Shown piece by piece: positions 1 through 6,836 of a stretch of DNA of 13,137 nucleotides. Both the position numbers and the translations under genes were made by a program. Within the stretch, counting starts at the first letter, position 1; each line of letters starts with the position of its first letter. The stretch is from an uncultured Clostridia bacterium. GTDB taxonomy: Bacteria > Bacillota > Clostridia > Oscillospirales > Oscillospiraceae. The stretch spans positions 1 to 13,137 of the forward strand of contig CAMEIU010000046.1 in NCBI GenBank assembly GCA_945918815.1. Direction: 5' to 3'. The notes under the pieces are model-generated. The model searched no databases. It had not been told where the DNA came from and was given only the letters and a program-made list of their open reading frames with translations.

Positions 1-1106
1 CCGGCAAGAACCTGTTTGCCCCCGGCAAGACCCCCAGCCAGAACGCCCAGTTCCTGCTGTTCCTGGCAGCCTTCGTCAAGGGCGTGGATGAGTATCAGGA
101 GCTGCTGCGCTCCACCGTGGCCTTTGCGGGCAACGATCACCGCCTGGGCGCCAACGAAGCGCCTCCCGCCATCCTGTCCATCTTCCTGGGCGACGAGCTG
201 CAAAGTATCATCGACCACATCACCGAAGGCACCGACTATGTGGACGTGAACAAGCGCACCCTGCAGATCGGCGTGGACGTCCTGCCCCACATTCCCCAGG
301 ACACCACCGACCGCAACCGCACCTCTCCCCTGGCCTTCACCGGCAACAAGTTCGAGTTCCGCAGCCTGGGCTCCAGCCAGTCCATCTCCGGTCCCAACAT
401 CGCCCTCAACACCATCATGGCCGAAGAGCTCAAGTGGTTCGCCGACCGTCTGGAGGGCTCCCACGACTTCCAGGGCGACCTGCACAACCTGATCAAGCAG
501 GTCCTCCGCGACCACAAGCGCATCATCTTCAACGGCAACGGCTACGACCAGAGCTGGGTGGAGGAAGCCGAACGCCGCGGTCTCGCCAACCTGAAAAGCT
601 CCGCCGAGGCCCTGCCCGCCTTCATCCTGCCCAAGAACGTCCAGCTGTTCACCAGCCACGGCGTGTTCACCGAGGGCGAAATGATGGCCCGCCATGAGAT
701 CCATATGGAGAACTACTGCAAGGTCATCCACATCGAGGCCCAGACCCTGGTGGATATGGTCCAGCATCAGATTCTCAACGCCGCCTCCCAGTACTCCGCC
801 GACCTGTGCCAGAGCATTCTGACCAAGCGGGAGGCTCTGCCCGGCGTCACCTGCCGCGTGGAGGAGGCCCTGGCCGAGAGCATCAGCCATCTGAACAACG
901 ACCTGCTGGAGAGCTGCGCCGAATTGAAGACCGCCATCAACACGGTCCCGGCCAACGCCTCCGGCGAGGAGCTGCTGAAATATTATCATGACGTGGTCTT
1001 TGCCGGCATGAACAAGGTCCGCGGCATCATCGACCATCTGGAGACCCTGGTGGCCTCCGACTACTGGCCCTTCCCGACCTACTACGATCTCATGTTCTCT
1101 GTGTAA
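1..1106 (+). CDS. glnN: Type III glutamine synthetase, C-terminal part (5' end outside window)
   Basis: This gene makes glutamine from glutamate, ammonia and ATP in the cytoplasm. Codons start at base 3, so the gene is open to the left edge and only the last 367 or so residues are present; the family is usually about 700 residues. Type III glutamine synthetase is recognised from the segment GKTPSQNAQFLLFLAA followed by VDEYQELLR and then AGNDHRLGANEAPPAI with IFLGDEL, a block typical of GSIII and different from GlnA types I and II. The rest is mainly helical C-terminal sequence ending DLMFSV and TAA at 1104-1106. A strong hairpin follows 14 bases later. pyrG, a glutamine consumer, lies downstream on the same strand but has its own leader, so co-transcription is not required. 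Identity is sure; the truncation is only the window edge. Confidence 0.95.
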   Translation, partial: GKNLFAPGKTPSQNAQFLLFLAAFVKGVDEYQELLRSTVAFAGNDHRLGANEAPPAILSIFLGDELQSIIDHITEGTDYVDVNKRTLQIGVDVLPHIPQDTTDRNRTSPLAFTGNKFEFRSLGSSQSISGPNIALNTIMAEELKWFADRLEGSHDFQGDLHNLIKQVLRDHKRIIFNGNGYDQSWVEEAERRGLANLKSSAEALPAFILPKNVQLFTSHGVFTEGEMMARHEIHMENYCKVIHIEAQTLVDMVQHQILNAASQYSADLCQSILTKREALPGVTCRVEEALAESISHLNNDLLESCAELKTAINTVPANASGEELLKYYHDVVFAGMNKVRGIIDHLETLVASDYWPFPTYYDLMFSV

Positions 1107-1120
1107 GTTCATAGAAATCC

Positions 1121-1148
1121 CTCGTGCCCCCTTTTCAGGGGGCACGAG
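1121..1148 (+). repeat. Perfect CTCGTGCCCCC hairpin after glnN, possible terminator
   Basis: An 11-base arm CTCGTGCCCCC (1121-1131), a 6-base loop TTTTCA and the exact complement GGGGGCACGAG (1138-1148) form a very stable stem. It starts 14 bases after the glnN stop, so it could end glnN transcription or protect its 3' end. No run of T follows, so it is not a classical intrinsic terminator. The same arm sequence ends the longer elements at 2843-2934 and 5514-5617, so it is a member of a dispersed repeat family. Confidence 0.75.
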
Positions 1149-1165
1149 TGGTTTGCGGCGCATCT

Positions 1166-1194
1166 TTGGTTCCCTTCGTAGGGGCCAATATAAT
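1166..1194 (+). promoter_or_regulatory. Candidate sigma-A promoter for pyrG
   Basis: A perfect TATAAT lies at 1189-1194, with TTGGTT (1166-1171; the first three bases match TTGACA) 17 bases upstream. It would start transcription near 1201 and give a leader of about 80 bases before pyrG. The -10 sits inside sequence also found in the repeat at 5540-5565, so the match may be fortuitous. The B. subtilis type start (GGGC followed by an attenuator) is not seen. Confidence 0.4.
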
Positions 1195-1220
1195 GAATAT
1201 GGAAGAATGAATGATTGTGG

Positions 1221-1235
1221 TGTCCCTTCGGGACA
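1221..1235 (+). promoter_or_regulatory. Small hairpin in pyrG leader
   Basis: TGTCCC, loop TTC, GGGACA is a perfect 6-base-pair stem. It is in the predicted pyrG leader, about 47 bases before the start codon. No U-rich tract follows directly and no competing antiterminator is obvious, so an attenuation role is not supported. It is recorded as leader structure only. Confidence 0.35.
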
Positions 1236-1282
1236 ATTTCAATTTTCATTAAATAAATTCTTTCAGTGGGGAGACAGCACAT

Positions 1283-2836
1283 ATGAAATACATCTTCATC
1301 ACCGGCGGCGTGGTGTCGGGCCTGGGTAAGGGCATCTGCGCCGCGTCCTTGGGGCGGCTTTTGAAGCAGCGGGGCCTCAAGGTCCGCAATCAGAAATTTG
1401 ATCCCTATCTCAACGTGGACCCGGGCACCATGAGCCCCTATCAGCACGGCGAGGTCTTCGTCACCGACGACGGGGCCGAGACCGACCTGGACCTGGGCCA
1501 CTATGAACGCTTCGTGGACGAGAGCCTCACCGGCAATTCCTCCGTGTCCTCCGGCAAGGTCTACTGGAACGTCCTCAACCGGGAGCGCCAGGGCGGCTAC
1601 CTGGGCGGCACGGTCCAGATCATCCCCCACATCACCGACGAAATCAAATCCCGCATCTCCGAGATCGGCGGCACCGTCGGCGACATCGAAAGCCAGCCCT
1701 ACCTGGAGGCCATCCGGCAGGTCATCTGCGAAAAGGGCCGCAAGGACGTGGTGTCCATCCATGTGCCCCTGATCGTCCAGGTCCCAGCCTCCGGCGAGCT
1801 GAAGAGCAAGCCCACCCAACACTCGGTCAAGGAGCTGCTGTCCGTGGGCATTCAGCCGGACATTCTGGTCTGCCGCACCGACGTGCCCATCACCGAGGAT
1901 GTCCGCCGGAAGATCGCCCTGTTCTGCAACGTGGAGGCCGACTGCGTCATTCAGAACGCCACCGCCTCCACCCTCTACGAGGTGCCCCTCCTTCTGGAAA
2001 AAGAGGGCCTGGCCGACCGGGTCTGCGAGAAGCTGGGCCTTGAGGTCCAGGCGCCGGACCTGACCGAGTGGACCGCCATGGTGGAGCAGATCAAGAACGC
2101 CCACCGCCGGGTGCAGATCGCATTGGTGGGCAAATACACCCAGCTCCACGACGCCTACCTCTCCGTGGTGGAGGCATTGTTCCACGCCGGGACCGCCAAC
2201 GACGCCATTGTGACCATCAAGTGGGTGGATTCCGAGCTTCTGACCGAAGAAAACGCCGCCGAGATTCTCGGCGACTGCAAGGGAATTCTGGTGCCCGGCG
2301 GCTTCGGCGACCGGGGCATTGAAGGCATGATCGTGGCGGCCAAGTACGCCCGGGAGAACCGGGTGCCCTATCTCGGCATCTGCCTGGGCATGCAGATCGC
2401 GGTCATCGAGTTCGCCCGCCATGTGGTGGGCTGGCCCGACGCCCACACGGCGGAGATCGATCCCCAGACCGCCCATCCGGTCATCGCCCTGATGCCGGAC
2501 CAGGTGAACATCACCGCCAAGGGCGGCACCATGCGCCTGGGCAAGTACCCCTGCGTCCTGAGCCGGGAGAGCAAGTCCTACCAGCTCTATGGCATGCACG
2601 AGATCTCCGAGCGGCACCGCCACCGCTATGAGTTCAACAACGACTTCCGGGAGGCGCTGGCCGTCCGCGGCATGCTGCTGGCGGGCCTCAGCCCCGACGG
2701 AAGACTGGTGGAGATCGTGGAGCTGCCGGACCATCCCTGGTTCGTGGGCGCCCAATTCCACCCCGAATTCAAAAGCCGCCCCAACAAAGCCCACCCATTG
2801 TTCCGGGGCTTTGTGGAAGCGGCATTGAAGGAATAA
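1283..2836 (+). CDS. pyrG: CTP synthase
   Basis: The enzyme converts UTP to CTP using ATP and glutamine, the last step of de novo pyrimidine nucleotide synthesis. The 517-residue protein is complete and slightly shorter than the usual 530-550. Residues 1 to about 265 are the synthetase domain: GGVVSGLGKGICAASLG (8-24), NVDPGTMSPYQHGEVFVTDD (44-63) and the QGGYLGGTVQIIPHIT block. Residues about 275-517 are the class I glutaminase domain, with oxyanion region VPGGFG (337-342), nucleophile Cys367 in GICLGMQ, and His493 and Glu495 in QFHPEF. Start ATG 1283 has GGGGAG at 1268-1273, 9 bases upstream. The gene stands between two members of the CTCGTGCCCC repeat family and faces the convergent GNAT gene. 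Identity is certain. The long minus-strand open frame over the same bases is a shadow. Confidence 0.97.
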   Translation: MKYIFITGGVVSGLGKGICAASLGRLLKQRGLKVRNQKFDPYLNVDPGTMSPYQHGEVFVTDDGAETDLDLGHYERFVDESLTGNSSVSSGKVYWNVLNRERQGGYLGGTVQIIPHITDEIKSRISEIGGTVGDIESQPYLEAIRQVICEKGRKDVVSIHVPLIVQVPASGELKSKPTQHSVKELLSVGIQPDILVCRTDVPITEDVRRKIALFCNVEADCVIQNATASTLYEVPLLLEKEGLADRVCEKLGLEVQAPDLTEWTAMVEQIKNAHRRVQIALVGKYTQLHDAYLSVVEALFHAGTANDAIVTIKWVDSELLTEENAAEILGDCKGILVPGGFGDRGIEGMIVAAKYARENRVPYLGICLGMQIAVIEFARHVVGWPDAHTAEIDPQTAHPVIALMPDQVNITAKGGTMRLGKYPCVLSRESKSYQLYGMHEISERHRHRYEFNNDFREALAVRGMLLAGLSPDGRLVEIVELPDHPWFVGAQFHPEFKSRPNKAHPLFRGFVEAALKE

Positions 2837-2842
2837 ACTGAC

Positions 2843-2934
2843 GCGCCCTCGTGCCCCATGCGGGCGGCTGATAGCCGCCCCTACGGCGGGGCCGCCGGGA
2901 GGACCGGAAAAGCCGCTGCAGGGCACGAGCGCGC
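2843..2934. repeat. 92-base palindromic element between convergent pyrG and GNAT genes
   Basis: Ends are near-perfect inverted repeats: GCGCCCTCGTGCCC at 2843-2856 and GGGCACGAGCGCGC at 2921-2934, one mismatch in 14. Inside is a perfect 8-base-pair stem, GGGCGGCT (2862-2869), loop GAT, AGCCGCCC (2873-2880), followed by CCTACGG, a module echoed at 10240-10262. It starts 6 bases after the pyrG stop. The structure could stop or stabilise both converging transcripts, but no T tract is present. It has the form of a small MITE-like or REP-like element without coding capacity. Confidence 0.75.
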
Positions 2935-2970
2935 AGTGTTTATTGGAAATCCGTCCTACCTTCCTTGACC

Positions 2971-2989
2971 ATTGTCAATTGTCCATTGC
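2971..2989. repeat. CAATTG-type repeat copy supplying the GNAT stop codon
   Basis: ATTGTCAATTGTCCATTGC belongs to the TTGACAATTG repeat family seen in longer form at 8301-8393 and 6804-6831. On the minus strand it reads ATG GAC AAT TGA, giving the last residues Met-Asp-Asn and the stop of the GNAT gene. Confidence 0.65.
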
Positions 2990-3685
2990 CTTCCTGTGCG
3001 CCCAGGCCATGGTGTCTTCCGACACCTCCATCCCCAGCTTTCTTTGAAGGCCGAGGGATTTTTCATTTCCGACGATGACCTGGTCGAAGGGGACCCGGCC
3101 TTCGGATAAGTAGCGGTTGATCTGGAAGCTCTCCAGGGCCACGGCCAGACCCCGGCGGCGGTAGGCCGGGAACACCTCCAGCATGCCCATGCTGCCCTCG
3201 TTGTGCTCGCCGATGAAGCCGGCCAGCTCGCCGTCTACAAACGCGCCGTAGACCACCCCGGCCTTCAACCGGTCCGCAATATAGTCCGGATCGTGGAACA
3301 GGCTGTAGCCCTCCAGCACCGCGTCAAAATATTCCAGATTCAGCCGCCGGACGTCGGCTTCCACAGGCAGGGGCGTCTTCTTCAGATAGGCCGCCTGCCA
3401 GCAGCGGCTGCCCAGCTCCAGCTCCAGCGGCAGCTTCTCCAGCAGCCCGTCGGTCAGCTCGCCGCCCAGAATGTTCAGGGTCTCAAAATTGGGCCGGGCC
3501 TCCAGCAGTGCCAGGGCTTCTGCCACCGAGTCCGCCGCCACCATGGTGATGTCCATCATTTGCAGCAGCACGCCCTTTTCCGTCCGGGCCGTCACGGAGG
3601 CCCGGCCCAGCCGCAGAGGCTCGATCATGCTGATGTTCCGCACCGGCTCCCTTTGCAGGTATTCCATTGCCAATTGTTCGTCCAT
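2975..3685 (-). CDS. GNAT family N-acetyltransferase
   Basis: This is a 236-residue acyl-CoA-dependent acetyltransferase of unknown substrate. The C-terminal half (about 115-230) has the GNAT core: VVYGAFVDGELAGFIGEH (beta strands), then MGMLEVFPAYRRRGLAVAL (167-184), whose Y-R-R-R-G-L-A fits the acetyl-CoA pyrophosphate loop, then VGNEKSLGLQRKLGM (205-219), the usual Asn...Ser...LG end of the fold. The N-terminal half is a further, weaker domain, so this may be a two-lobed GNAT. ATG 3685 is chosen because AAAGGA lies 6 bases upstream; Met7 is a weaker alternative. It lies 67 bases behind the lipoprotein gene, across a terminator, so it may be expressed by readthrough or from an unseen promoter. 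The C-terminal MDN and stop, and possibly part of the N-terminus, come from CAATTG-type repeat sequence. The family call is secure; the function is not known. Confidence 0.85.
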   Translation of the reverse strand: MDEQLAMEYLQREPVRNISMIEPLRLGRASVTARTEKGVLLQMMDITMVAADSVAEALALLEARPNFETLNILGGELTDGLLEKLPLELELGSRCWQAAYLKKTPLPVEADVRRLNLEYFDAVLEGYSLFHDPDYIADRLKAGVVYGAFVDGELAGFIGEHNEGSMGMLEVFPAYRRRGLAVALESFQINRYLSEGRVPFDQVIVGNEKSLGLQRKLGMEVSEDTMAWAHRKAMDN

Positions 3686-3701
3686 ATTCTGTCCTTTCCA
3701 A

Positions 3702-3735
3702 GAAAGGCCCCTCCGCCGGAACGGAGGGACCTTTC
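3702..3735 (-). terminator. Intrinsic terminator of the BMP lipoprotein gene
   Basis: Arms of 14 bases, GAAAGGCCCCTCCG (3702-3715) and CGGAGGGACCTTTC (3722-3735), pair with a single G-U type mismatch around loop CCGGAA. Read on the minus strand it lies 17 bases after the lipoprotein stop and ends in a T-rich CCTTTCTT. The GNAT ribosome site begins just beyond it. Confidence 0.75.
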
Positions 3736-3752
3736 AAATGCTTTGAGAGAGA

Positions 3753-4958
3753 TTACTCGATGACGTTGACCGTCACAAAGCTGGTCTCGGGCAGGTTCTC
3801 GGTGTCGTTGGAGACAACCACGGAGCCGGCCTTGATGGCGTCCACAACCGCCTGATACTCATCCATGGTGAAGCTCTGGAAGCACCAGGAAGCCTCAGCG
3901 GTGGGCAGGCCCACATAGTCGCCCTCGGTCAGGGACATGTTCATGACCTTGCCGCCGTATTTGCCGAACTCGCCGTTGAACAGGTCAGCCAGGATGTCGA
4001 CGGTGGTCTGCTGCAGGCCCTTCATAGCGGAGGTGACGAAGGGGTTGTAGGCATAGTTCTCAGCCTCGCCGATGTAGTGCTGATCCACGTCAACACCAAC
4101 CAGCATGCCGTTGTACTGCAGAGCAGCTTCCAGGGCGGAGCCGTAGATGCCGCCGCCGCAGGCGAAGACGATCTCGGTGCCGTCAGCATACCAGCCTTCC
4201 ATCTTGGCGGTGACAGCGGGATCGGTGGAGAAGGTGCCGCCGTAGGTGTACTTGATTTCCACTTCGGTGTTCAGCTCCGCGGCAGCCGCCTCGGCGCCCT
4301 GGATGAAGCCGTAACCATAGCGGATAACGGCGGGAACAGCGATGCCGCCCAGGAAGCCCAGTCTGGTGTAGCCGTCCTTGACCACGGCGTAACCGGCCAG
4401 GTAACCGGCCTGCTCTTCGGCGAAGGTCACACAGACGGTGTTGGAAGCGACGGTCGCGCCGCCCAGGTCGCCCTCAGAGACGTCGATGGCGATGAAGTAG
4501 ACCTCGGGGAACAGATCCTGGGCCTGGCCCAGAATGGCGCCGAACAGGAAGCCGGGCATGACGATGACGTTGTAGCCGTCGCCGACAGCGGTGATAATGG
4601 AGCTCATACGGGCGTCGTCAGAGCCTTCCACGGGCTGATAGTAGTTGTACTCCACGCCGTTGGCGGTGCAGTACTCCTCCACGCCCTGCCAGGTTGCCTG
4701 GTTGAAGGACTCGTCGTCGATGGTGCCCACGTCAGTGATCAGAGCGACCTTCACGGGCGCGTTGTCAGCGGCGGGCTCTTCAGCGGGCTCTTCGGCGGGA
4801 GTCTCGGCGGGCTCTTCAGCGGGAGCTTCGGTTTCGGTCTCAGCGGGCGCAGGGGTCTCGGTGGTTTCCGGCTCCTTGGTCTCGGTGGTGCTGCTGGCGC
4901 AGGCAACCAGGCCCAGGACCATCACAAGCGCCAGAAGCAATGCGATGATTTTTTTCAT
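3753..4958 (-). CDS. BMP-family (PnrA-like) ABC transporter substrate-binding lipoprotein
   Basis: This is a surface lipoprotein that probably binds nucleosides for an ABC importer. The start is taken as the second ATG (4958): GGAGG at 4966-4970 is 7 bases from it but only 1 base from the upstream ATG at 4964. The protein is then 401 residues. Residues 1-20 are a lipoprotein signal, with Leu-Val-Ala-Cys at 17-20 (Cys20 lipidated). Residues 21-68 are a low-complexity Glu/Pro/Thr/Ala linker. Residues 69-401 are the periplasmic-binding fold of the BMP family (VALITDVGTIDDESFNQ, GYNVIVMPGF, FACGGGIYGS, VGVDVDQHY). The family includes PnrA/TmpC-type purine nucleoside binders. Placement behind cdd, deoB, deoD and tdk supports a nucleoside ligand (inference). 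The permease and ATPase genes usually found beside it are absent, so they must be elsewhere or the protein works with a remote importer. Confidence 0.9.
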   Translation of the reverse strand: MKKIIALLLALVMVLGLVACASSTTETKEPETTETPAPAETETEAPAEEPAETPAEEPAEEPAADNAPVKVALITDVGTIDDESFNQATWQGVEEYCTANGVEYNYYQPVEGSDDARMSSIITAVGDGYNVIVMPGFLFGAILGQAQDLFPEVYFIAIDVSEGDLGGATVASNTVCVTFAEEQAGYLAGYAVVKDGYTRLGFLGGIAVPAVIRYGYGFIQGAEAAAAELNTEVEIKYTYGGTFSTDPAVTAKMEGWYADGTEIVFACGGGIYGSALEAALQYNGMLVGVDVDQHYIGEAENYAYNPFVTSAMKGLQQTTVDILADLFNGEFGKYGGKVMNMSLTEGDYVGLPTAEASWCFQSFTMDEYQAVVDAIKAGSVVVSNDTENLPETSFVTVNVIE

Positions 4959-4995
4959 TTTCATTCCTCCAAAAAATAGATTACAGTGAGAAATA

Positions 4996-5010
4996 CGGCT
5001 GTATCAGCCG
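4996..5010. promoter_or_regulatory. Dyad just downstream of the predicted bmp transcription start
   Basis: CGGCTG, TAT, CAGCCG is a perfect 6-base inverted repeat. It lies directly after the predicted minus-strand start near 5012 and about 26 bases before the ribosome site, so it may be an operator or a 5' leader hairpin. No regulator can be named from it. Confidence 0.35.
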
Positions 5011-5018
5011 GTTGCTTT

Positions 5019-5047
5019 ATTGTCGCACAAAGCTGAGGAAAAATCAA
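5019..5047 (-). promoter_or_regulatory. Candidate promoter for the BMP lipoprotein gene
   Basis: On the minus strand TTGATT (5047-5042), a 17-base spacer and GACAAT (5024-5019) match sigma-A elements in four of six positions each. The 123-base gap after cdd leaves room for a separate promoter. A high-expression substrate-binding protein with its own promoter and terminator would be sensible, but the -10 is imperfect. Confidence 0.35.
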
Positions 5048-5060
5048 GAGTTTGCCGCAT

Positions 5061-5082
5061 ATTTCGTCATTTTTGATGAAAT
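5061..5082. repeat. AT-rich inverted repeat at the end of cdd
   Basis: ATTTCGTCA (5061-5069), loop TTTT, TGATGAAAT (5074-5082): 9-base arms with one mismatch. It begins at the last base of the cdd stop codon (minus strand). It may be a weak 3' hairpin for cdd or an operator upstream of the bmp promoter. There is no T tract on the minus strand after it. Confidence 0.35.
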
Positions 5083-5492
5083 TATTGCATGCATTTACCG
5101 CTGGAAAAGCCATAAGGGAGAAGTTTCTCCAGGGGCACGGCCTCATAGCCGCCGTTTTCTTTTCCCATGTAAATGAGAAAGTCCGGCTGGCAGAATTCCA
5201 TCATCACCTGACGGCAGACGCCGCAGGGCGGGAACAGGCCTGTGATGTTTCCGCCCTTGCCGCCCACCACGGCGATGGCCCGGAATTCCCGTTCGCCCTC
5301 GGAGACGGCTTTGAAAAAGGCCGTCCGCTCGGCGCAGCAGGTGGGCGTATGGGCGGCGTTTTCAATGTTGCAGCCCTGGTAGACCTTGCCGGACTTGGTC
5401 AAAAGGGCCGCGCCGACGAAAAAGCCGGAATAGGGCGCATAGGCTTTCATCATGGCCTCCCTGGCAAGATCGAGCAGCGCTTCCGGAGTCAT
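5082..5492 (-). CDS. cdd: Cytidine deaminase
   Basis: This is a zinc enzyme that hydrolyses cytidine and deoxycytidine to uridine and deoxyuridine in salvage. The 136-residue protein has the length of the small tetrameric class. Substrate and zinc motifs are clear: YAPYSGFFVGAALL (18-31), GCNIENAAH (40-48), CCAERTAF (52-59) with zinc ligand Cys53 and proton-shuttle Glu55, and PPCGVC (88-93) with ligands Cys90 and Cys93. Cys-Ala-Glu rather than His-Ala-Glu marks the three-cysteine, homotetrameric Bacillus-type enzyme. Start ATG 5492 is chosen over the longer frame to 5576 because GGAGG lies 7 bases upstream and homologues begin near here. The longer frame would translate repeat DNA. A 104-base repeat separates it from deoB. 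Confidence 0.95.
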   Translation of the reverse strand: MTPEALLDLAREAMMKAYAPYSGFFVGAALLTKSGKVYQGCNIENAAHTPTCCAERTAFFKAVSEGEREFRAIAVVGGKGGNITGLFPPCGVCRQVMMEFCQPDFLIYMGKENGGYEAVPLEKLLPYGFSSGKCMQ

Positions 5493-5513
5493 GGGATTCC
5501 CTCCTTTTTCTGA

Positions 5514-5617
5514 GTACACTCGTGCTCCCTTTGAGGGGGCCGAAATATAATGAATAATGAATGATTCATCATTCATTTTTCACTATTCATTTTCCCTGAA
5601 TGGGGGCACGAGGGTAC
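5514..5617. repeat. 104-base palindromic element between deoB and cdd
   Basis: Terminal inverted repeats of 16 bases (5514-5529 and 5602-5617, GTAC then A/C, CTCGTGC, with two mismatches) place it in the CTCGTGCCCC family. The centre has a perfect inverted repeat AATGAATGAT, TC, ATCATTCATT (5556-5577). A plus-strand TATAAT at 5546-5551, in the context GGCC..AATATAATGAATA, matches sequence upstream of pyrG. It lies wholly in the gap, ending 5 bases before the deoB stop. A MITE-like or REP-like origin is inferred; no transposase is present. Confidence 0.75.
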
Positions 5618-5622
5618 ATACG

Positions 5623-6780
5623 TTACTTCAAAATATCCTTGGCGAAGCTGGTTCCCTCCGTCTCGTATTCCACGCCCAGCAGCTCGGAGACCGTGGCGGC
5701 CACGTCGGAGAAGGTGGAACGGGTGTGGAGGTTCACGGGCCGTACCTGCTGGCCCAGGATCAACAGGGGCACATATTCCCGGGTGTGGTCCGTGGACTGG
5801 TCGCAGGGGTCGCAGCCGTGGTCGGCGGTGATCATCACCAGGTCGTCGGGGCCCATCTTCTCCATAAAGGACGGCAGCCAACGGTCGAATTCCGCCAGGG
5901 CCTGGGCGTAGCCGTCCGGGTCCTGCCGGTGACCGTAGAGCATGTCGAAATCCACCAGGTTCACGAAGCACAGACCCCGGAAATCCCGGTCCGCCAGGGC
6001 CAGGGTTTTCTTTAAGCCGTCGGTGTTGCCACGGGTGGGGTTGGACTCGGTGACGCCGGAACCGGCGAAGATGTCGGAGATTTTGCCCACGCTGATGACC
6101 TGCTGGCCAGATTCGGAGATGGCGTTGAGCATGGTCCGGGGCGGAATCAGGGAGAAGTCGTGGCGGTTGGTGGTGCGTTTAAAGGGCCATGCCCCTTCAA
6201 AGGGTCTGGCGATGACCCGGCCCACGCCGTGCTCGCCCTGGAGAATCTTCCGGGCGGCGCGGCAGTATTCATACAGCTGCTCCGGCGGCACCAGGGACTC
6301 GTGGGCCGCGATCTGGAACACGGAGTCGGCGGAGGTATAGACGATGAGCTTGCCTGTTTTCAGGTGCTCCTCGCCGTAGTCCTTGATGACCTCCGTGCCG
6401 GAATAGGGCTTGTTGCACAGGACGCCCCGGCCCGTGGCCTGGGTGAAGGCGTCCAGGACATCCTGGGGGAAGCCGTCGGGATAGGTGGGCATGGGCTTCT
6501 CGGAGATGACGCCGGCCAGCTCCCAGTGGCCGATGGTGGTATCCTTGCCCCGGGACCGCTCCTGGAGCCGGGCCACGGCGGCAGTGGGATGCTCGGTGGT
6601 CCCCAGAAAATCCAGGCCGTCAATATTGCCGATGCCGGCCTCCCGTAAATGATCGATGCAGAAGCCCTTGCCCGTGGACACGGACCGCAGGGTATTGGCC
6701 CCCACGTCGCCGAAGTCCGCCGCATCCGGCTCCGCCCCCGCGCCGAGGGAGTCCAGAACGATCAGGAAAATGCGTTTCAT
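5623..6780 (-). CDS. deoB: Phosphopentomutase
   Basis: It interconverts ribose-1-phosphate or deoxyribose-1-phosphate with the 5-phosphate, feeding phosphorolysed nucleoside sugar into central metabolism. The 385-residue protein is full length for the alkaline-phosphatase-superfamily enzyme. Expected metal ligands, placed by comparison with the B. cereus enzyme as I recall it, are Asp10 (VLDSLGAG), Asp279 and His284 (NLVDFDMLYGHRQDP), Asp320-His321 (ITADHG) and His332 (TDHTREYVPLL). The phosphorylated threonine is Thr81 in GKDTTIGHWE. Ribose-binding and cap sequence GNKPYSGTEVI and SADSVFQIAAHE are typical. ATG 6780 has AAGGAG 8 bases upstream. It follows deoD by 56 bases containing a CAATTG repeat and is probably in the same transcript. 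No deoC aldolase is in the window. Confidence 0.96.
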   Translation of the reverse strand: MKRIFLIVLDSLGAGAEPDAADFGDVGANTLRSVSTGKGFCIDHLREAGIGNIDGLDFLGTTEHPTAAVARLQERSRGKDTTIGHWELAGVISEKPMPTYPDGFPQDVLDAFTQATGRGVLCNKPYSGTEVIKDYGEEHLKTGKLIVYTSADSVFQIAAHESLVPPEQLYEYCRAARKILQGEHGVGRVIARPFEGAWPFKRTTNRHDFSLIPPRTMLNAISESGQQVISVGKISDIFAGSGVTESNPTRGNTDGLKKTLALADRDFRGLCFVNLVDFDMLYGHRQDPDGYAQALAEFDRWLPSFMEKMGPDDLVMITADHGCDPCDQSTDHTREYVPLLILGQQVRPVNLHTRSTFSDVAATVSELLGVEYETEGTSFAKDILK

Positions 6781-6803
6781 ATAATCAACTCCTTACTTGA
6801 GAA

Positions 6804-6831
6804 TGACAATGTACAATTGACAATTGTCCAC
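6804..6831. repeat. CAATTG-type repeat copy between deoD and deoB
   Basis: The gap contains GACAATGTACAATTGACAATTG and continuation, a short copy of the family best seen at 8301-8393. It starts 5 bases beyond the deoD stop and ends about 20 bases before the deoB ribosome site. No terminator or promoter is evident here. Confidence 0.6.
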
Positions 6832-6836
6832 TGAAA

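Noticed and set aside
1109..2926. 605-residue minus-strand open frame
   Set aside because: It is the antisense shadow of pyrG, whose protein is recognised over its whole length. The shadow has no family motifs and runs through a palindromic repeat.
4077..4979. 300-residue plus-strand open frame
   Set aside because: Shadow of the BMP lipoprotein gene; Gly/Val/Asp-rich composition from antisense reading of GC-rich codons.
5493..5576. N-terminal extension of cdd
   Set aside because: It would translate the repeat element, and the good ribosome site and family start are at 5492.
6505..6535. Ile in the DeoB motif KDTTIGHWE where many enzymes have Thr; suspected loss of the catalytic residue
   Set aside because: The phosphorylated threonine is the one directly after Asp (Thr81 here, as Thr85 in B. 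cereus), which is present. The Ile position is variable in the family.
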